DNA of 64,000 nucleotides from Anastatus disparis (GCA_017163975.1 JAFFSR010000347.1:7864001-7928000); one strand, 5' to 3'; shown: positions 1 to 14,448, counted from the stretch's first letter. Notes: generated by a model from the letters alone, not told the origin. Translations and numbers: made by a program.

Positions 1-220
1 AGTAGATTATGAACAAGTGTATCCTGTGTTAGATTCTAAGGATTATTCTCTGGATTTGTTATTTGCTCCAAGAGGATGTGTTGTACGTCAAATGTTCAAT
101 GACTTTTGACGATTTGCTTTTTAATTCACAAATGATCATTTCCATAGTTTTTTTACAAGTGTTATTGATGTTTGTTTAGTATTTATCAAGTGCAATATAA
201 TCATATTTTGAAGATAAATA
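1..220. other. AT-rich flank, no gene seen
   Basis: Non-repetitive AT-rich sequence to the left of the first satellite. I see no credible ORF, RNA gene or mobile element end. Confidence 0.5.
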
Positions 221-3200
221 CCCACACAGCATAGAAGATTTCACTAAAATATTTCGAATTATTCCACTGGAATATTTCAATGGAACCTTCCATGCAGATT
301 ATTAGAAGTTTCCACGAAATATTTCATAATATTCCACTGGAATCTTCCATTGAAAGCTTCCAGAAATATTTCAGGAATATTTCAAAGGAATGTTCAAAAA
401 CTTTTTCGAAATATTCCATGAAATATTCACGGAAGATTTCTGAAATATTTCATGGAATATTCCAGTAAATTATTTAATGAAAGATTCCAGGAAAATTCCG
501 TAAAGATTTTGCTGGCAGATTCCGAAAAACTTTTGAATCGTACAGCGGAATATTACATAACTCTTCCATAAATATTTTACGCAAAGATTTTAGTAATTTT
601 CCGGTGAAATATTTCATGAAAGATTGCAAGAAGATTTCATAAACATTTCGCTGAAAGATTTCGATAACCTTTAAAATCATACAGCGGAAAATCACATAAA
701 TCTTCCAGAAATATTCCACAGAAAGATTTAAGTGATCTTCCAGCGCAATAATACATAAAAGATTTCAGGAAAATTCCATAAACTTTTCACTGGAAGATCG
801 TACAGCGAAATATAACATAAATCTTTCATAAACATTCCACGAAATATTTCACGCAAAGATTACAGTAATCATTTGGTGAAATATTTCATGAAAGATTTCA
901 GAAAGATTTCATAAACATTTAACTGAAAGATTCCGAAAAACTTTTAAATCGTACAGCGTAATATTACATAAATCTTCCAGAAATATTCCACGAAATATTC
1001 CACAGAAAGATTTAAGTAATCTTTCAGTGGAATATTTTATGAAAGAGTTTAGGTAGATTCCATAAACATTTAGCTGAAAGATTTCGATAAACGTTAAAAT
1101 CGTACAGCGTAATATTACATAAATCTTCCAGAAATATTCCACGGAATATTCCACAGAAAGATTAAAGTAATCTTCCAGGAGAATATTCAATGAAAGATTT
1201 CAAAAAGAATTCATAAACATTTCACTGAAAAATTCCAAAAAAACTTTTAAATCGTAAAGCGGGATATTACATAAACCTTTCATCAATATTACACGATACA
1301 TTTCACGCAAAGATTACAGTAATCTTCTGGTAAAATATTTCATGAAAGATTTCAGAAAGATTAATCCATAAACATTTCAGTGGAAGATTCCAAAAAAACT
1401 TTTAAATCGTACAGCGGAATATTACATAAATCATTCCTAAATATTACACGATATATTTCACACAAAGATTACAGTAATCTTCTGGTAAAATATTTTATAA
1501 AAGATTTCAGAAAGATTCCATAAACATTTCGCTGAATAATTCCGATGAACTTTAAAATCGTACAGCGAAATATTAAATAAATCTTCCAAAAATATTCCAC
1601 GAAATATTCCACAGGAAGATTTAAGTGATCTCCTAGTGGAATATTTCATGAAAGATTTCAGAAAGATTCCATGGAAATTTTACTGGAAGATTCCAAAAAA
1701 CTTTTAAATCCTACGAAATATTTCACGCAAAGATTACAGTAATCTTCTGGTAAAATATTTTATTGAAGATTTCGGAAAAATTCCATAAACATTTCAGTGG
1801 AAGATTCCAAAAAAACTTTTAAATCGTACAGCGGAATATTACATAAATCATTCCTAAATATTACACGATATATTTCACACAAAGATTACAGTAATCTTCT
1901 GGTAAAATATTTTATAAAAGATTTCAGAAAGATTCCATAAACATTTCGCTGAATAATTCCGATGAACTTTAAAATCGTACAGCAAAATATTAAATAAATC
2001 TTCCAAAAATATTCCACGAAATATTCCACAGGAAGATTTAAGTGATCTCCTAGTGGAATATTTCATGAAAGATTTCAGAAAGATTCCATGGAAATTTTAC
2101 TGGAAGATTCCAAAAAACTTTTAAATCCTACGAAATATTTCACGCAAAGATTACAGTAATCTTCTGGTAAAATATTTTATTGAAGATTTCGGAAAAATTC
2201 CATAAACATTTCAGTGGAAGATTCCAAAAAAACTTTTAAATCGTACAGCGGAATATTACATAAATCATTCCTAAATATTACACGATATATTTCACACAAA
2301 GATTACAGTAATCTTCTGGTAAAATATTTTATAAAAGATTTCAGAAAGATTCCATAAACATTTCGCTGAATAATTCCGATAAACTTTAAAATCGTACAGC
2401 GAAATATTAAATAAATCTTCCAAAATATTCCACGAAATATTCCACAGAAAGATTTAAGTTTTGACAAACATCCAAAAATTCTCCTAGTGGAATATTTCAT
2501 GAAAGATTTCAGAAAGATTCCATGGAAATTTTACTGGAAGATTCCAAAAACTTTTAAATCCTAACAGAAATATTACAAACTTTAATCACGCAAAGATTAC
2601 AGTAATCTTCTGGTAAAATATTTTATTGAAGATTTCGGAAAGATTCCATAAACATTTCAGTGGAAGATTCCAAAAAAACTTTTAAATCGTACAGCGGAAT
2701 ATTACATAAATCATTCCTAAATATTACACAATATATTTCACACAAAGATTACAGTAATGATCTGGTAAAAGATTTCATGAAAGATTTCAGAAAGATTCCA
2801 TAAACATTTCGCTGAAAAATTCCGATAAACTTTAAAATCGTACAGCGAAATATTACATAAATCTTCCAAAATATTCCACGAAATATTCCACAGGAAGATT
2901 TAAGTGATCTCCTAGTGGAATATTTCATGAAAGATTTCAGAAAGATTCATAAACATGGAAATTTTACTGGAAGATTTCATAAATCAAAAACTTTTAAATC
3001 CTAAACACGCAAAAATATAAATTTTCACGCAAAAAGATTACAGTAATCTTCTGGTAAAATATTTTATTGAAGATTTCGGAAAGATTCCATAAACATTTCA
3101 GTGGAAGATTCCAAAAAAACTTTTAAATCGTACAGCGGAATATTACATAAATCATTCCTAAATATTACACGATATATTTCACACAAAGATTACAGTAATC

Positions 3201-4972
3201 TTCTGGTAAAATATTTTATAAAAGATTTCAGAAAGATTCCATAAACATTTCGCTAATAGATTACTATAAACTTTAAAATCGTACAGCGGATAATTACATA
3301 AATCTTCCAGAAATATTCCACGAAATGTTTCACAGAAAGATTTAAGTAATCTTCCAGTGGAATATTTTATGAAAGTTTTCAGAAAGATTCTATAAACATT
3401 TACTGGAAGATTCCAAAAAACTTTTAGATCGTACAGCGGAATATTACATAAATCTTCCAGAAATATTCTACGAAATATTCTACAGAAAGATTAAAGTAAT
3501 CCTCCAGTGGAATATTCCATAAAAGATTTCAGAAAGATTCCATAAACATTTCGCTGAAAAATTCCGATAAACTTTAGAATCGTACAGCGGAATATTACAT
3601 AAATCTTCCAGAAATATTCCAGAAAATATGCCACAGAAAGATTTGAGTAATCTTCCAGTGGAATATTTCATAAAAGATTTCAGAGAGATTCCATAAACAT
3701 TTCGCTAAAAGATTAGTATAAACTTTAAAATCGTACAGCGAAATATTACATAAATCTTCCAGAAATATTCCACGAAATATTCTACAGAAAGATTTAAGTG
3801 ATCTCCTAGTGGAATATTTCATGGAAGATTTCGGAAAGATTCCATAAACATTTCAGTGGAAGATTCCAAAAAAACTTTCAAATCGTACAGCGGAATATTC
3901 CATAAATCATTCCTAAATATTACACGATATATTTCACACAAAGATTACAGTAATCTTCTGGTAAAATATTTTATGAAAGATTTCAGAAAGATTCCATAAT
4001 CATTTCGCTAAAAGATTACTATAAACTTTAAAATCGTACAGCGGATAATTACATAAATCTTCCAGAAATATTCCACGAAACCTTCCACAGAAAGATTTAA
4101 GTGATCTCCTAGTGGAATATTTCATGAAAGATTTTAGAAAGATTCCATGAACATTTTACTGGAAGATTCCAAAAAACTTTTAAATCCTACAGCGGAATAT
4201 TACATAAATCTTTCATAAATATTCCACGAAATATTTTACGTAAAGACTACAGTAATCTTTTGGTGAAATATTTCATGAGAGATTTCAGAAAGATTTCATA
4301 AACATTTGGCTGAAAAATTACGATAAACTTTAAAATGGCACAGCGAAATATTACATAAATCTTCCAGAAATATTCCACAGAAAGATTTAAGTAATCTTTC
4401 AGTGGAATATTTCATAAAAGATTTCAGGAAGATTCCATAAACATTTTGCTGTAAGATTACGATAAACTTTAAAATCGTACAGCGGAATATTACATAAATT
4501 TTCCAGAATAATTCCACAGGAAAATTTAAGTAATCTTCCAGTAAAATATTTCATGAAAGTTTCCAGAAAGATTCTATAAACATTTACTGGAAAATTCCAA
4601 AAAACTTTTAGATTGTACAGCGGAATATTACATAAATCTTCCAGAATTATTCTTCGAAATATTCCACAGAAAGATTTCAGTAATCTTCCAGTGGAATATT
4701 TTATAAAAGATTATAGGAAGATTCCATAAACATATTACTGGAAGACTCCGAAAAACTTTTAAATCGTACAGCGGAATATTACATAAATCTTTCATACGTA
4801 TTCCACGAAATATTTCACGTAAAGACTACAGTAATCTTTTGGTGAAATATTTCATGAGAGATTTCAGAAAGATTTCATAAACATTTCGCTGAAAGATTAC
4901 GATAAACTTTAAAATAGTACAGCGAAATATTACATAAATTTTCCAGAATAATTCCACAGGAAAGATTTATGT

Positions 4973-6299
4973 CCGCTGTACGATTTTAAAGTTTATCATA
5001 ATCTTACAGCGAAATGTTTATGGAATCTTTCTGAAATTATTCATGAAATATTTCACAGAAGATTACTGTAATCATTGCGTGAAATATTTCGTGGAATATT
5101 TATGAAAGATTTATGTAATATTCCGCTGTACGATTTAAAAGTTTTTTGGAATCTTTCACTGAAATGTTTATGGAATCTTTCCGAAATCTTCCATGAAATA
5201 TTCCACTAGGAGATCACTTAAATCTTTCTGTGGAATATTTCGTGGAATATTTCTGGAAGATTTATGTAATATTTCGCTGTACGATTTTAAAGTTTATACT
5301 AATCTTTTAGCGAAATGTTTATGGAATCTCTCTAAAATCTTTTATGAAATATTCCACTGGAAGATTACTCAAATTTTTCTGTGGCATATATTTCGTAGAA
5401 AATGAGGTATCTTTTAATTGCTTGGAGATAAAACTCCCATTTAACGAAAATCCCTCTATCGGCGTCACTGGAAACCTCCCGTAACGTTCCGCGCGACCTT
5501 CCAACGAAAACTTCAAAACTTCATATAATCATTCTAGAATCTTTCATGCAATATTCCACTGGAAGATTACTTAAATCTTTCGGTAAAATATTTCGTGGAA
5601 TATTTATGAAAGATTTATGTAACATTCTGCTTTACGATTTTAAAATTCATCGTAATCTTTTAGCTAAATGTTTATGGAATCTTCCTAAACACTTTCATGA
5701 AATATTCCACTGAAAGATTACTTAAATCTTTCTGTGGAATATTTTGTGGAATATTTCTGGAAGATTTATGTAATATTACACTGTACGATTTTAAAGTTTA
5801 TCGGAATTTTTCAGCGAAATGTTTATGAAATCTTCCAGAAATCTTTCATGAAATATTTCACCAAAAGATTACTGTAATCTTTGCGTGAAATATTTCGTGG
5901 AATATTTAAGAAAGATTTATGTAATATTTCGCTGTACGATTTAAAAGTTTTTCGGAATCTTCCAGTAAATGTTTATAGAATCTTTCTGAAAACTTTCATG
6001 AAATATTTTACTGGAAAATTACTTAAATTTTCCTGTAGAATTATTCTGAAAAATTTATGTAATATTCCGCTGTACGATTTTAAAGTTTATCGTAATCTTA
6101 CAGCGAAATGTTTATGGAATCTTCCTAAAATCTTTCATGAAATATTCCACTTAAAGATTACTTAAATCTTTCTGTGGAATATTTCTGAAAGATTTATGTA
6201 ATATTCCACTGTACGATTTTAAATTTTATCGTAATCTTACAGTAAAATGTTTATGGAATCTTCCTGAAATCTTTCATGAAATATTCCACTGGAAAATTA
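4973..6299 (-). repeat. Inverted segment of satellite A
   Basis: Within this block the satellite markers read as their reverse complement (GCTGTACGATTTTAAAGTTT instead of AAACTTTAAAATCGTACAGC). Both junctions lie inside monomers, so the block is an inversion or a foldback of the array. Confidence 0.8.
5395..5549 (-). repeat. Satellite A terminal module, inverted copy
   Basis: A 155-bp non-satellite module containing GGAAACCTCCCGTAACGTTC, embedded in the inverted block. It is the near-perfect reverse complement of 9126-9280, where the same module forms the right edge of the array. Confidence 0.85.
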
Positions 6300-9125
6300 C
6301 ATAAATCTTTCAGAAATATTCCACAGGAAAATTTAAGTAATCTTCCAGTGGAATATTTCATAAAAGATTTCTGAAAGATTCTATAAACATTTCACTAGAA
6401 GATTCCGAAAAACTTTTAAATCGTACAGCGGAATGTTACATAAATCTTTCATACATATTCCACGAAATATTTCACGTAAAGACTACAGTAATTTTTTGGT
6501 GAAATATTTCATGAGAGATTTCAGAAAGATTTCATAAACATTTCGCTGAAAAATTACGATAAACTTTAAAATGGTACAGCGAAATATTACATAAATCTTC
6601 CAGAATTATTCCACAGGAAGATTTAAGTTATCTTTCAGTGGAATATTTTATAAAAGATTTCAGGAAGATTCCATAAATATTTTGCAGTAAGATTACGATA
6701 AACTTTAAAATTGTACAGCGAAATATTACATAAATTTTCCAGAATAATTCCACAGGAAAATTTAAGTAATCTTCTGTAAAATATTTCATGAAAGTTTCCA
6801 GAAAGATTTTATGAACATTTACTGGAAGATTCCAAAAAACTTTTAGATTGTACAGCGGAATATTACATAAATCTTCCAGAAATATTCTACGAAATATTCC
6901 ACAGAAAGATTTCAGTAATCTTACAGGGGAATATTTTATGAAAGATTTTAGGAAGATTCCATAAACATTTCGCTGTAAGATTACGATAAACTTTAAAATC
7001 GTACAGCGGAATATTACATAAACTTTTCAGAATAATTACACAGGAAAATTTAAGTAATCTTCCAGTAAAATATTTCATGAAAGTTTCCAGAAAGATTCTA
7101 TAAACATTTACTGGAAGATTCCAAAAAACTTTTAGATCGTACAGCGGAATATTACATAAATCTTCCAGAAATATTTCACAAAATATGCCACAAAAATATT
7201 TGAGTAATCTTCCAGTGGAATATTTTATAAAAGATTTCAGAAAGATTCCATGAACATTTCGCTAAAAGATTAGTATAAACTTTAAAATCGTACAGCGAAA
7301 TATTACATAAATCTTCCAGAAACATTCCACGAAACCTTCCACAGAAAGATTTAAGTGATCTCCTAGTGGAATATTTCATGAAAGATTTCAGAAAGATTCC
7401 ATGAACATTTTACTGGAAGATTTCAAAAAACTTTTAAATCCTACAGCGGAATATTACATAAATCTTTCATAAATATTCCACGAAATATTTTACGTAAAGA
7501 CTACAGTAATCTTTTGGTGAAATTATTCATGAGAGATTTCAGAAAGATTTCATAAACATTTCGCTGAAAAATTACGATAAACTTTAAAATGGTACAGCGA
7601 AATATTACATAAATCTTCCAGAAATATTCCACAGAAAGATTTAAGTAATCTTTCAGTGGAATATTTCATAAAAGATTTCAGGAAGATTCCATAAACATTT
7701 TGCTGTAAGATTACGATAAACTTTAAAATGGTACAGCGAAATATTACATAAATCTTCCAGAATTATTCCACAGAAAGATTTAAGTTATCTTCCAGTGGAA
7801 TATTTCATGAAAGATTTTGGGAAGATTCTAAAAACATTTCGCTGTAAGATTACGATAAACTTTAAAATCGTACAGCGGAATATTACATAAATTTTTCAGA
7901 ATAATTACACAGGAAAATTTAAGTAATCTTCCAGTAAAATATTTCATGAAAGTTTCCAGAAAGATTCTATAAACATTTACTGGAAGATTCCAAAAAACTT
8001 TTAGATCATACAGCGGAATATTACATAAATCTTCCAGAAATATTTCGCAAAATATGCCACAGAAATATTTGAGTAATCTTCCAGTGGAATATTTCATAAA
8101 AGATTTCAGAAAGATTCCATGAACATTTCGCTAAAAGATTAGTATAAACTTTAAAATCGTACAGCGAAATATTACATAAATCTTCCAGAAACATTCCACG
8201 AAACCTTCCACAGAAAGATTTAAGTGATCTCCTAGTGGAATATTTCATGAAAGATTTCAGAAAGATTCCATGAACATTTTACTGGAAGATTCCAAAAAAC
8301 TTTTAAATCCTACAGCGGAATATTACATAAATCTTTCATAAATATTCCACGAAATATTTTACGTAAAGACTACAGTAATCTTTTGGTGAAATATTTCATG
8401 AGAGATTTCAGAAAGATTTCATAAACATTTTGCTGAAAAATGACGATAAAATTTAAAATCGTTCAGCGGAATATTACATAAATCTTTCAGAAATATTCCA
8501 CAGAAAGATTTAAGTAATCTTTTAGTGGAATATTTAATGAAAGATTTTAGGAAGATTCTATAAACATTTCGCTGTAAGAGTACGATAAACTTTAAAATCG
8601 TACAGCGGAATATTACATAATTTTTTCAGAATAATTCTACAGGAAAATTTAAGTAATCTTTCAGTAAAATATTTCATGAAAGTTTCCAGAAAGATTCTAT
8701 AAACATTTACTAGAAGATTCCGAAAAACTTTTAAATCGTACAGCGGAATATTACATAAATCTTTCATAAATATTCCACGAAATATTTCACGCAAAGATTA
8801 CAGTAATCTTTTGGTGAAATATTTCATGATAGATTTCTGGAAGATTTCATAAACATTTCGCTGAAAAATTCCGATAAACTTTAAAATCGTACAGCGTAAT
8901 ATTACATAAATCTCTCAGAAATATTCCACAAAATATTCCACAGAAAGATTTAAGTAATCTTTTAGTGGAATATTTCATGAAAGTGTTTAGGAAGATTCCA
9001 TAAACATTTAGCTGAAAGATTACGATGAATTTTAAAATCGTACAGCAGAATGTTACATAAATCTTTCATAAATATTCCACGAAATATTTTACCGAAAGAT
9101 TTAAGTAATCTTCTAGTGGAATATT

Positions 9126-9280
9126 GCATGAAAGATTCTAGAATGATTTTATGAAGTTTTGAAGTTTTCGTTGGAAGGTCGCGCGGAACGTTACGGGAGG
9201 TTTCCAGTGACGCTGATAGAGGGATTTTCGTTAAATGGGAGTTTTATCTCCAAGCAATTGGAAGATACCTCATTTTCTAT
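9126..9280 (+). repeat. Satellite A terminal module, direct copy
   Basis: Right-edge module of satellite A, reverse-complementary to 5395-5549. It carries the relatively GC-rich core GAAGGTCGCGCGGAACGTTA. It is followed by unrelated sequence and then by satellite B. Confidence 0.85.
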
Positions 9281-9420
9281 ATAAGCGAAAGTATATCCGC
9301 GCTTTGATGTGTACAGTCGAACCGAATATGTAAGTGCGATTTTATAACTAAATGTTTATCTATGTGTATATGTATTGATGTATAAGTTTAATGTGTTGTT
9401 ATATGATATATATACTACCC

Positions 9421-11010
9421 CCCACAGCATTTCACATCTTCCAGAAATCTTCCAGGAACATTTCATGAAAGATGGGAGATTATCCAAACCTTCTAATGAA
9501 ATATTCTTGAAAGCTCTTAAGAATATTCCATGGAATGTTCCAATGTAGGAAGAATCAAGGACATACGAATATTAAGAGGATGTCACGTATCTCTGTCCTT
9601 TTCTAATCCGAAGATTGAGTTTTTTACAGAAACTAATAATTTTAGCAAAAAATAAAGAGAAAGCCGCATCTCGTAATAAAAAAGCAATATTTTCTTAAAT
9701 AAGAAAGAATTAATTTTATTACTTCGTTTTCAAGAAAACCTTGAAAAACTTAAATCATAGAGGTTAGTGTGGACAATTTGGTAAAGTTTGATAAAGTTAT
9801 TAGTTTTTGTAAAAAAATCATTTCTTTAATTAGAAAAGGACAGAGATACGCGACCTCCTCTTTAAGATTTCTGAAATATTTCTGAAATATTTCGAAGAAA
9901 GATCTAGGATGTCCCAAATCTTTTAATGAAATATTCTTGGAATCTTCCAACAATATTCCATGGAATATTCCAATGTAGGAAGAATCAAGGACATACGAAT
10001 ATTACAGGAATATTTAATGGAAGATTCCTGAAATATTCCAAATCTTCCGTGCTAATATTCTGCGAATCTTCCATAAATATTTTACGGAATACTTTCCGAT
10101 ATATTTCTGAAATCTTCCAGAAATATTTCATGGAATATTTCATGAAAGATTCCTTTAATCTTCTGTGCATATTCCATGAAAGGTTCATAAAAGGTTTTAA
10201 ATCTTCCATGAATGTTCCAACGGAATATTTCATGAAATATTCCTGCAAGATTCCTGAAATATTTCGAAGAAAGATCTAAGATGTCCTAAATCTTCCAATA
10301 AAATATTCTTGGAATCTTTCAACAATATTCCATGGAATATTCCAATGTAGGAAGAATTAAGGACATACGAATATTACAGGAATATTGAATGGAAGATTCC
10401 TGAAATATTCCAAATCTTCCGTGCCAATATTCTGCGAATCTTCCATAAATATTTTACGGAATATTTTACGATATATTTCTGAAATCTTCCAGAAATATTT
10501 CATGGAATATTTCATGAAAGGTTCATAAAAGGTTTTAAATCTTCCATGAATGTTCCAACTGAAAGATTTCTGAAATATTTCGAAGAAAGATCTAGGATGT
10601 CCCAAATCTTTCAATGAAATATTCTTGGAATCTTCCAACAATATTCCATGAAATATTCCAATTGAGGAAGAATCAAGGACATATGAATATTACAGGAATA
10701 TTTAATGGAAGATTCCTGAAATATTCCAAATCTTCCGTGCCAATATTCTGCGAATCTTCCATAAATATTTCACGGAATATTTTCCGATATATTTCTGAAA
10801 TCTTTCAGAAATATTTCATGGAATATTTCATGAAAGATTCCTTTAATCTTTTGTGCATATTCCATGAAAGGTTCATAAAAGGTTTTAAATCTTCCATGAA
10901 TGTTCCAACGGAATATTTCATGAAATATTCCTGCAAGATTCCTGAAATATTTCGAAGAAAGATCTAAGATGTCCTAAATCTTACAATGAAATATTCTTGG
11001 AATCTTCCAT
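9421..11010. repeat. Satellite B, ~320-370 bp units
   Basis: About four imperfect units sharing the marker CCAATGTAGGAAGAATCAAG or a close variant (near 9540, 9970, 10343 and 10661). They are built of GGAATATT/GGAAGATT words like satellite A but are distinct in sequence. The left edge begins with CCCACAGCAT, the same edge word as satellites A and C. The long open frames on both strands arise from the repeats. Confidence 0.85.
9576..9861. mobile_element. TTAA-flanked MITE inside satellite B
   Basis: A 286-bp non-coding insert in the first unit of satellite B. The ends are inverted repeats: GAGGATGTCACGTATCTCTG on the left and the complement of GAGGAGGTCGCGTATCTCTG on the right, continuing through TCCTTTTCTAAT. 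TTAA lies on both sides (9572-9575 and 9862-9865), which is the target-site duplication used by piggyBac-type transposases. Family assignment rests only on the TTAA. Confidence 0.7.
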
Positions 11011-11400
11011 ATGAAATTTTATATGAATTTTCAATATAAATTCTTCATATGAATTATTCATATATTCAATATGCATTTTTGTGTCATTTTTATACATTAA
11101 AAAATCCATATGAAAAATTTACATAAAAAATTCAAATTAAAAATTCATATAAAAATTTATATAAAAAATTCATATGGAAAATTCAAATGAATAATCATGG
11201 TGATCATCTCATTATTTTTATATGGGAAAAGTATGAAAAAACTTCAAAATCCAACCGGCCATTTTTTATATGAATTTTTTAATATAAAAAATGAAACAAA
11301 TCTATATATTGAATATATAGAAAATTCATATCAAAAATTCAGATTAAAAATTCAGATTAAAAATTCATATGAATTTTTTCAACAGGGTACTTTAAAACAT
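11011..11400. repeat. AT-rich tandem repeat (TTCATATGAA-type)
   Basis: Degenerate short repeats of AAAAATTCATATGAA and close variants directly follow satellite B. An open frame at 11197-11406 is a by-product of this repetitive composition. Confidence 0.65.
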
Positions 11401-11409
11401 GTATAAATG

Positions 11410-12835
11410 TATATCCTGACAATTTTGTTTGAACTAATGGTTGATACTTTGTAATAACTTTTTTTTATTACAAGTTATAAATAGTGTGATTCAGGGTGAA
11501 TGAGCACTCTATTTATAACAGTATAGATAAATAATATAAATGTGAATAATAGGTAAATAATCATATTATTTTATAGATTAAGCGGATGATTGACACTGAC
11601 TTGAATTTTATTTCTCGAGTCTTGTTGAAATTAAAGTACCTATTGATCTATATTCTTAAGTTGAGTTTTCGAAAATGATTGATTCTAGTTCTTGCTGTAT
11701 TTTTTTAGAGTAACTTATTATATTTGTATGGGTAAATAATATTCTTATTTTATGAAAATTGATCTTCATTTTAATTTGGATTTACCCAATGATGTGACAG
11801 TAATAATTGAATCTAATCATGTATAAAAACTTAGGAGCCATTTGAGCAAATAATTAAAATCAGCATGTCACAGACATGGGTATATATTAATATTAAATTA
11901 ATTCATTCTTATTGTCAGTAATATACGATTAAACTCATATCAGTTTTGGATGTATTGATATACCATATTTTTTGAGGTTGTACAAGTCGAAACCCTCATA
12001 AAATGTATTTATCACTTTTACGTTCATCCATAACAATCTTCAAAATTATTATCACTTCAATTAGAATAAATGTGTACTAAAAACATGGAAATGCACTTTC
12101 TAAAACAATTATAAGATTTTTTTAACTTATCATGGATACGATGATTTTATTAATAGACACATAAAATCAATTTATTTATTTTTAACTTTTATCCCACTTC
12201 ACAGTAACACAGATTTGATAATTCTGAAATTGATCGATGAATTCTATTTAAAAAAAGTTAACTAACCAATTCTAATACAACTTGCGTAGTATAATTTTGC
12301 AAATTATTTTGAAATAATTTCAAGTTTAAAACTTAAGAAATTCATCTAAAAATCACGTTTTTCATTATTTTTAATTGCATTTTTATTTTTTCCCATGGAT
12401 CGCCAATGATGTCCACTTTGAAATTTTTGGGCCATATTTACACATATATTATCTGCTTCGATGAGTTTTTTGGACATGGGATCATATGGTTCGAAACCTT
12501 GAAAAGTGGTATTTCAATGTTTTAAATGACTTTAGCTCAGCGGATCGCTACATTAGCACTTATGAATTACTGTTTTCTTAAAATTTAGAATATTTTACCA
12601 AAAAAGTTTCTCAGTGATATATTCTTAAAACTGAACCGAACTGAGTCATTAAGGCCTAAAATTAGTTCAGAATGTTAAAAATATGGTTTCAGCCCAACTT
12701 AGAATCTTTGTAGCTCTGAAAATGTGCACTAAAGAGATTTATAAAAATTTTGAGTGGTCCATAATATGGACAAGAACCAATATCCCATTTTTTAGCGAAA
12801 AAAAATTTTTCGGCCTCCGATTTGACAGAGAATGG

Positions 12836-12838
<3 letters not shown>
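11410..12838. other. AT-rich intergenic DNA, nothing recognised
   Basis: No coding pattern, RNA gene or inverted repeat pair stands out in this stretch on either strand. Confidence 0.45.
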
Positions 12839-12884
<46 letters not shown>

Positions 12885-12886
<2 letters not shown>

Positions 12887-13856
12887 GACATTTCACTCCA
12901 ACTGAGATAGCAAAAAATAAAAATCGCTGAAACTCTGAGAATATATTCTGTTACCCAAAATATGTAAAAAAAATTTCAATGATCTAGATTGAGAGAACTA
13001 AGAGCTATAGATCCTTGGAATTTGAAAATTTTTCAAAATTTCTGGAAAAGTCCGCATTTTATGATGTTTTTACAGAAAATCCTGATGTTTCAGAGAAAAG
13101 TTCATAAGAATACTTCTTGTTGTGAATGAAGAGGAGAGTTAGCATGATTTTTTACAGACTTCAATTTTGAAGTTATCTATTGGTTCTTACATGTATTACA
13201 TGGTAATTAAAATTACTATTTTTCATCAACTTTAAAATAAATTTTTGATTGTGTAAGAAAGAGCCACCAATAAGGATTTATGACAGTTTGAAAAATATAT
13301 TTTCATGTATGATTTATTTTTCATATTAAATATAAATATATATTTTCATTTATGATTTATTTTTTATATTGAAAATAAATTATACATGGAAATATATATT
13401 TCAAACTGTCATAACTCCTTATTGGTGGCTCTTTCTTACACAACCGAAAATTCATTTTGTAGTTACTAAAAAATAAAAAAAAAGAAGCCCTCGTAAAGCA
13501 ATTTCTAAAGTGGAAAACAATAAGTAATTTTAATTACCATGTAATACATGTAAGAATCAATAGAAAACTTCAAAATTGAGGTCTGTAAAAAATCATGCTT
13601 ACTCTCCTCCTCATTCACAACAAGAAGTATTCTTATAAATTTCTCTTTAAAACATGAGAATTTTCCGAAAAAAATTCATAAAATTGGGACTTTTCCAAAA
13701 ATTTTGAAAAAGTTTCAAATTTTAAGGATCTATAGCTCTTGCTCCTCTCAATCTATAACATTGAAAATTTTTCTATTTTGAGTAACAGAAAGAATATATT
13801 CTCAGAGTCTCAGTGATCTTAATTTTTTTGCTCTCTCAGTCGGCGTGAAATGTCGC
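12885..13856. mobile_element. Palindromic element 1 (long-TIR, non-coding)
   Basis: A 972-bp near-palindrome with arms of roughly 450 bp meeting near 13340. The ends are GGGACATTTCACTCCAACTG and, inverted, GCGACATTTCACGCCGACTG. A (TA)n tract abuts both ends. No transposase is encoded, so this is a non-autonomous foldback element or long-TIR MITE. Its end sequence resembles that of the element at 39100-40399 and of the arrays at 26.8 and 32.3 kb. Confidence 0.8.
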
Positions 13857-13939
13857 ATATATATATAATGTATTTTTTAAGCTTACATATTTATTGTTTT
13901 ATCAAAATTATATATTATATTATAGAGGTATACCTTATG

Positions 13940-14350
13940 GTTCTCCGGTTTTGTAGACGTACGTTATTTTTCTAATAAGAGTAGCCATTTTCGATCGGGT
14001 CTTATATTTTGGATCTTATGTTTTCGGCTCTTATTATTTTTAGGGCCTTATATTTTTTAAACTAAAAATTTTTTTGAGCTAAATATTTTTTGAGCCTCGT
14101 ATTTTTTGGGACATAGTTTTTCGGGCCCTATATTTTTTTGAGACCTATATTTTTTGAGACCTATATTTTTTTGGATCTTATATTTTTTTAGGTCCTATAT
14201 TTTTTTAGGTCCTATATTTTTTTGGGTTCCATATTTTTTCGGGTCTCATACATTTTTGAATTTCATATTTTTTTTGGTCCTATAGTTTTTTTGGTCCTAT
14301 ATTTTTTATGCTAATTTTTTTTGGCCTAATTTTTTTGGGTCCCAAATTTT
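13940..14350. repeat. Degenerate ~20-bp minisatellite
   Basis: Roughly twenty irregular repeats around GGTCCTATATTTTTT and GGGTCTTATATTTT. They are T-rich and non-coding. Confidence 0.7.
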
Positions 14351-14448
14351 TTCGGACTACATCGATATAAATATAGATATTGCATTAACATAGGATAACA
14401 GCGTCGTATTGACCAAAAAATTACATAACCGGTCTCATTTACATATAC

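Larger units (their letters stand above)
221..9160. repeat. Satellite A, ~150-bp monomer, with higher-order repeats
   Basis: Tandem array recognised by the recurring marker CGTACAGCGGAATATTACAT, spaced about 150 bp (for example near 3428, 3578 and 3728). Monomers consist mostly of GAAATATTCCA- and GAAAGATT-like subrepeats. A higher-order unit of about 417 bp is visible around 1458, 1875 and 2290. Orientation is uniform to about 4972, reverses to about 6299, then reverts. The array starts at CCCACACAGCAT (221-232). The many 60-120 residue open frames inside are periodic artefacts of the repeat and are not genes. Confidence 0.9.

Noticed and set aside
280..8794. Many open frames of 60-95 codons on both strands
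   Set aside because: They repeat the same peptides at the satellite period (for example IFLEDLCNISLYDFKVY) and follow monomer structure, so they are repeat artefacts.
9926..10967. Two 117-codon frames nearly identical to each other
   Set aside because: They lie within satellite B and duplicate with its units; overlapping frames on the opposite strand are equally open.
12683..12910. A 75-codon frame ending in IYIYIY
   Set aside because: Runs into a (TA)n tract and the palindromic element; no recognisable protein.
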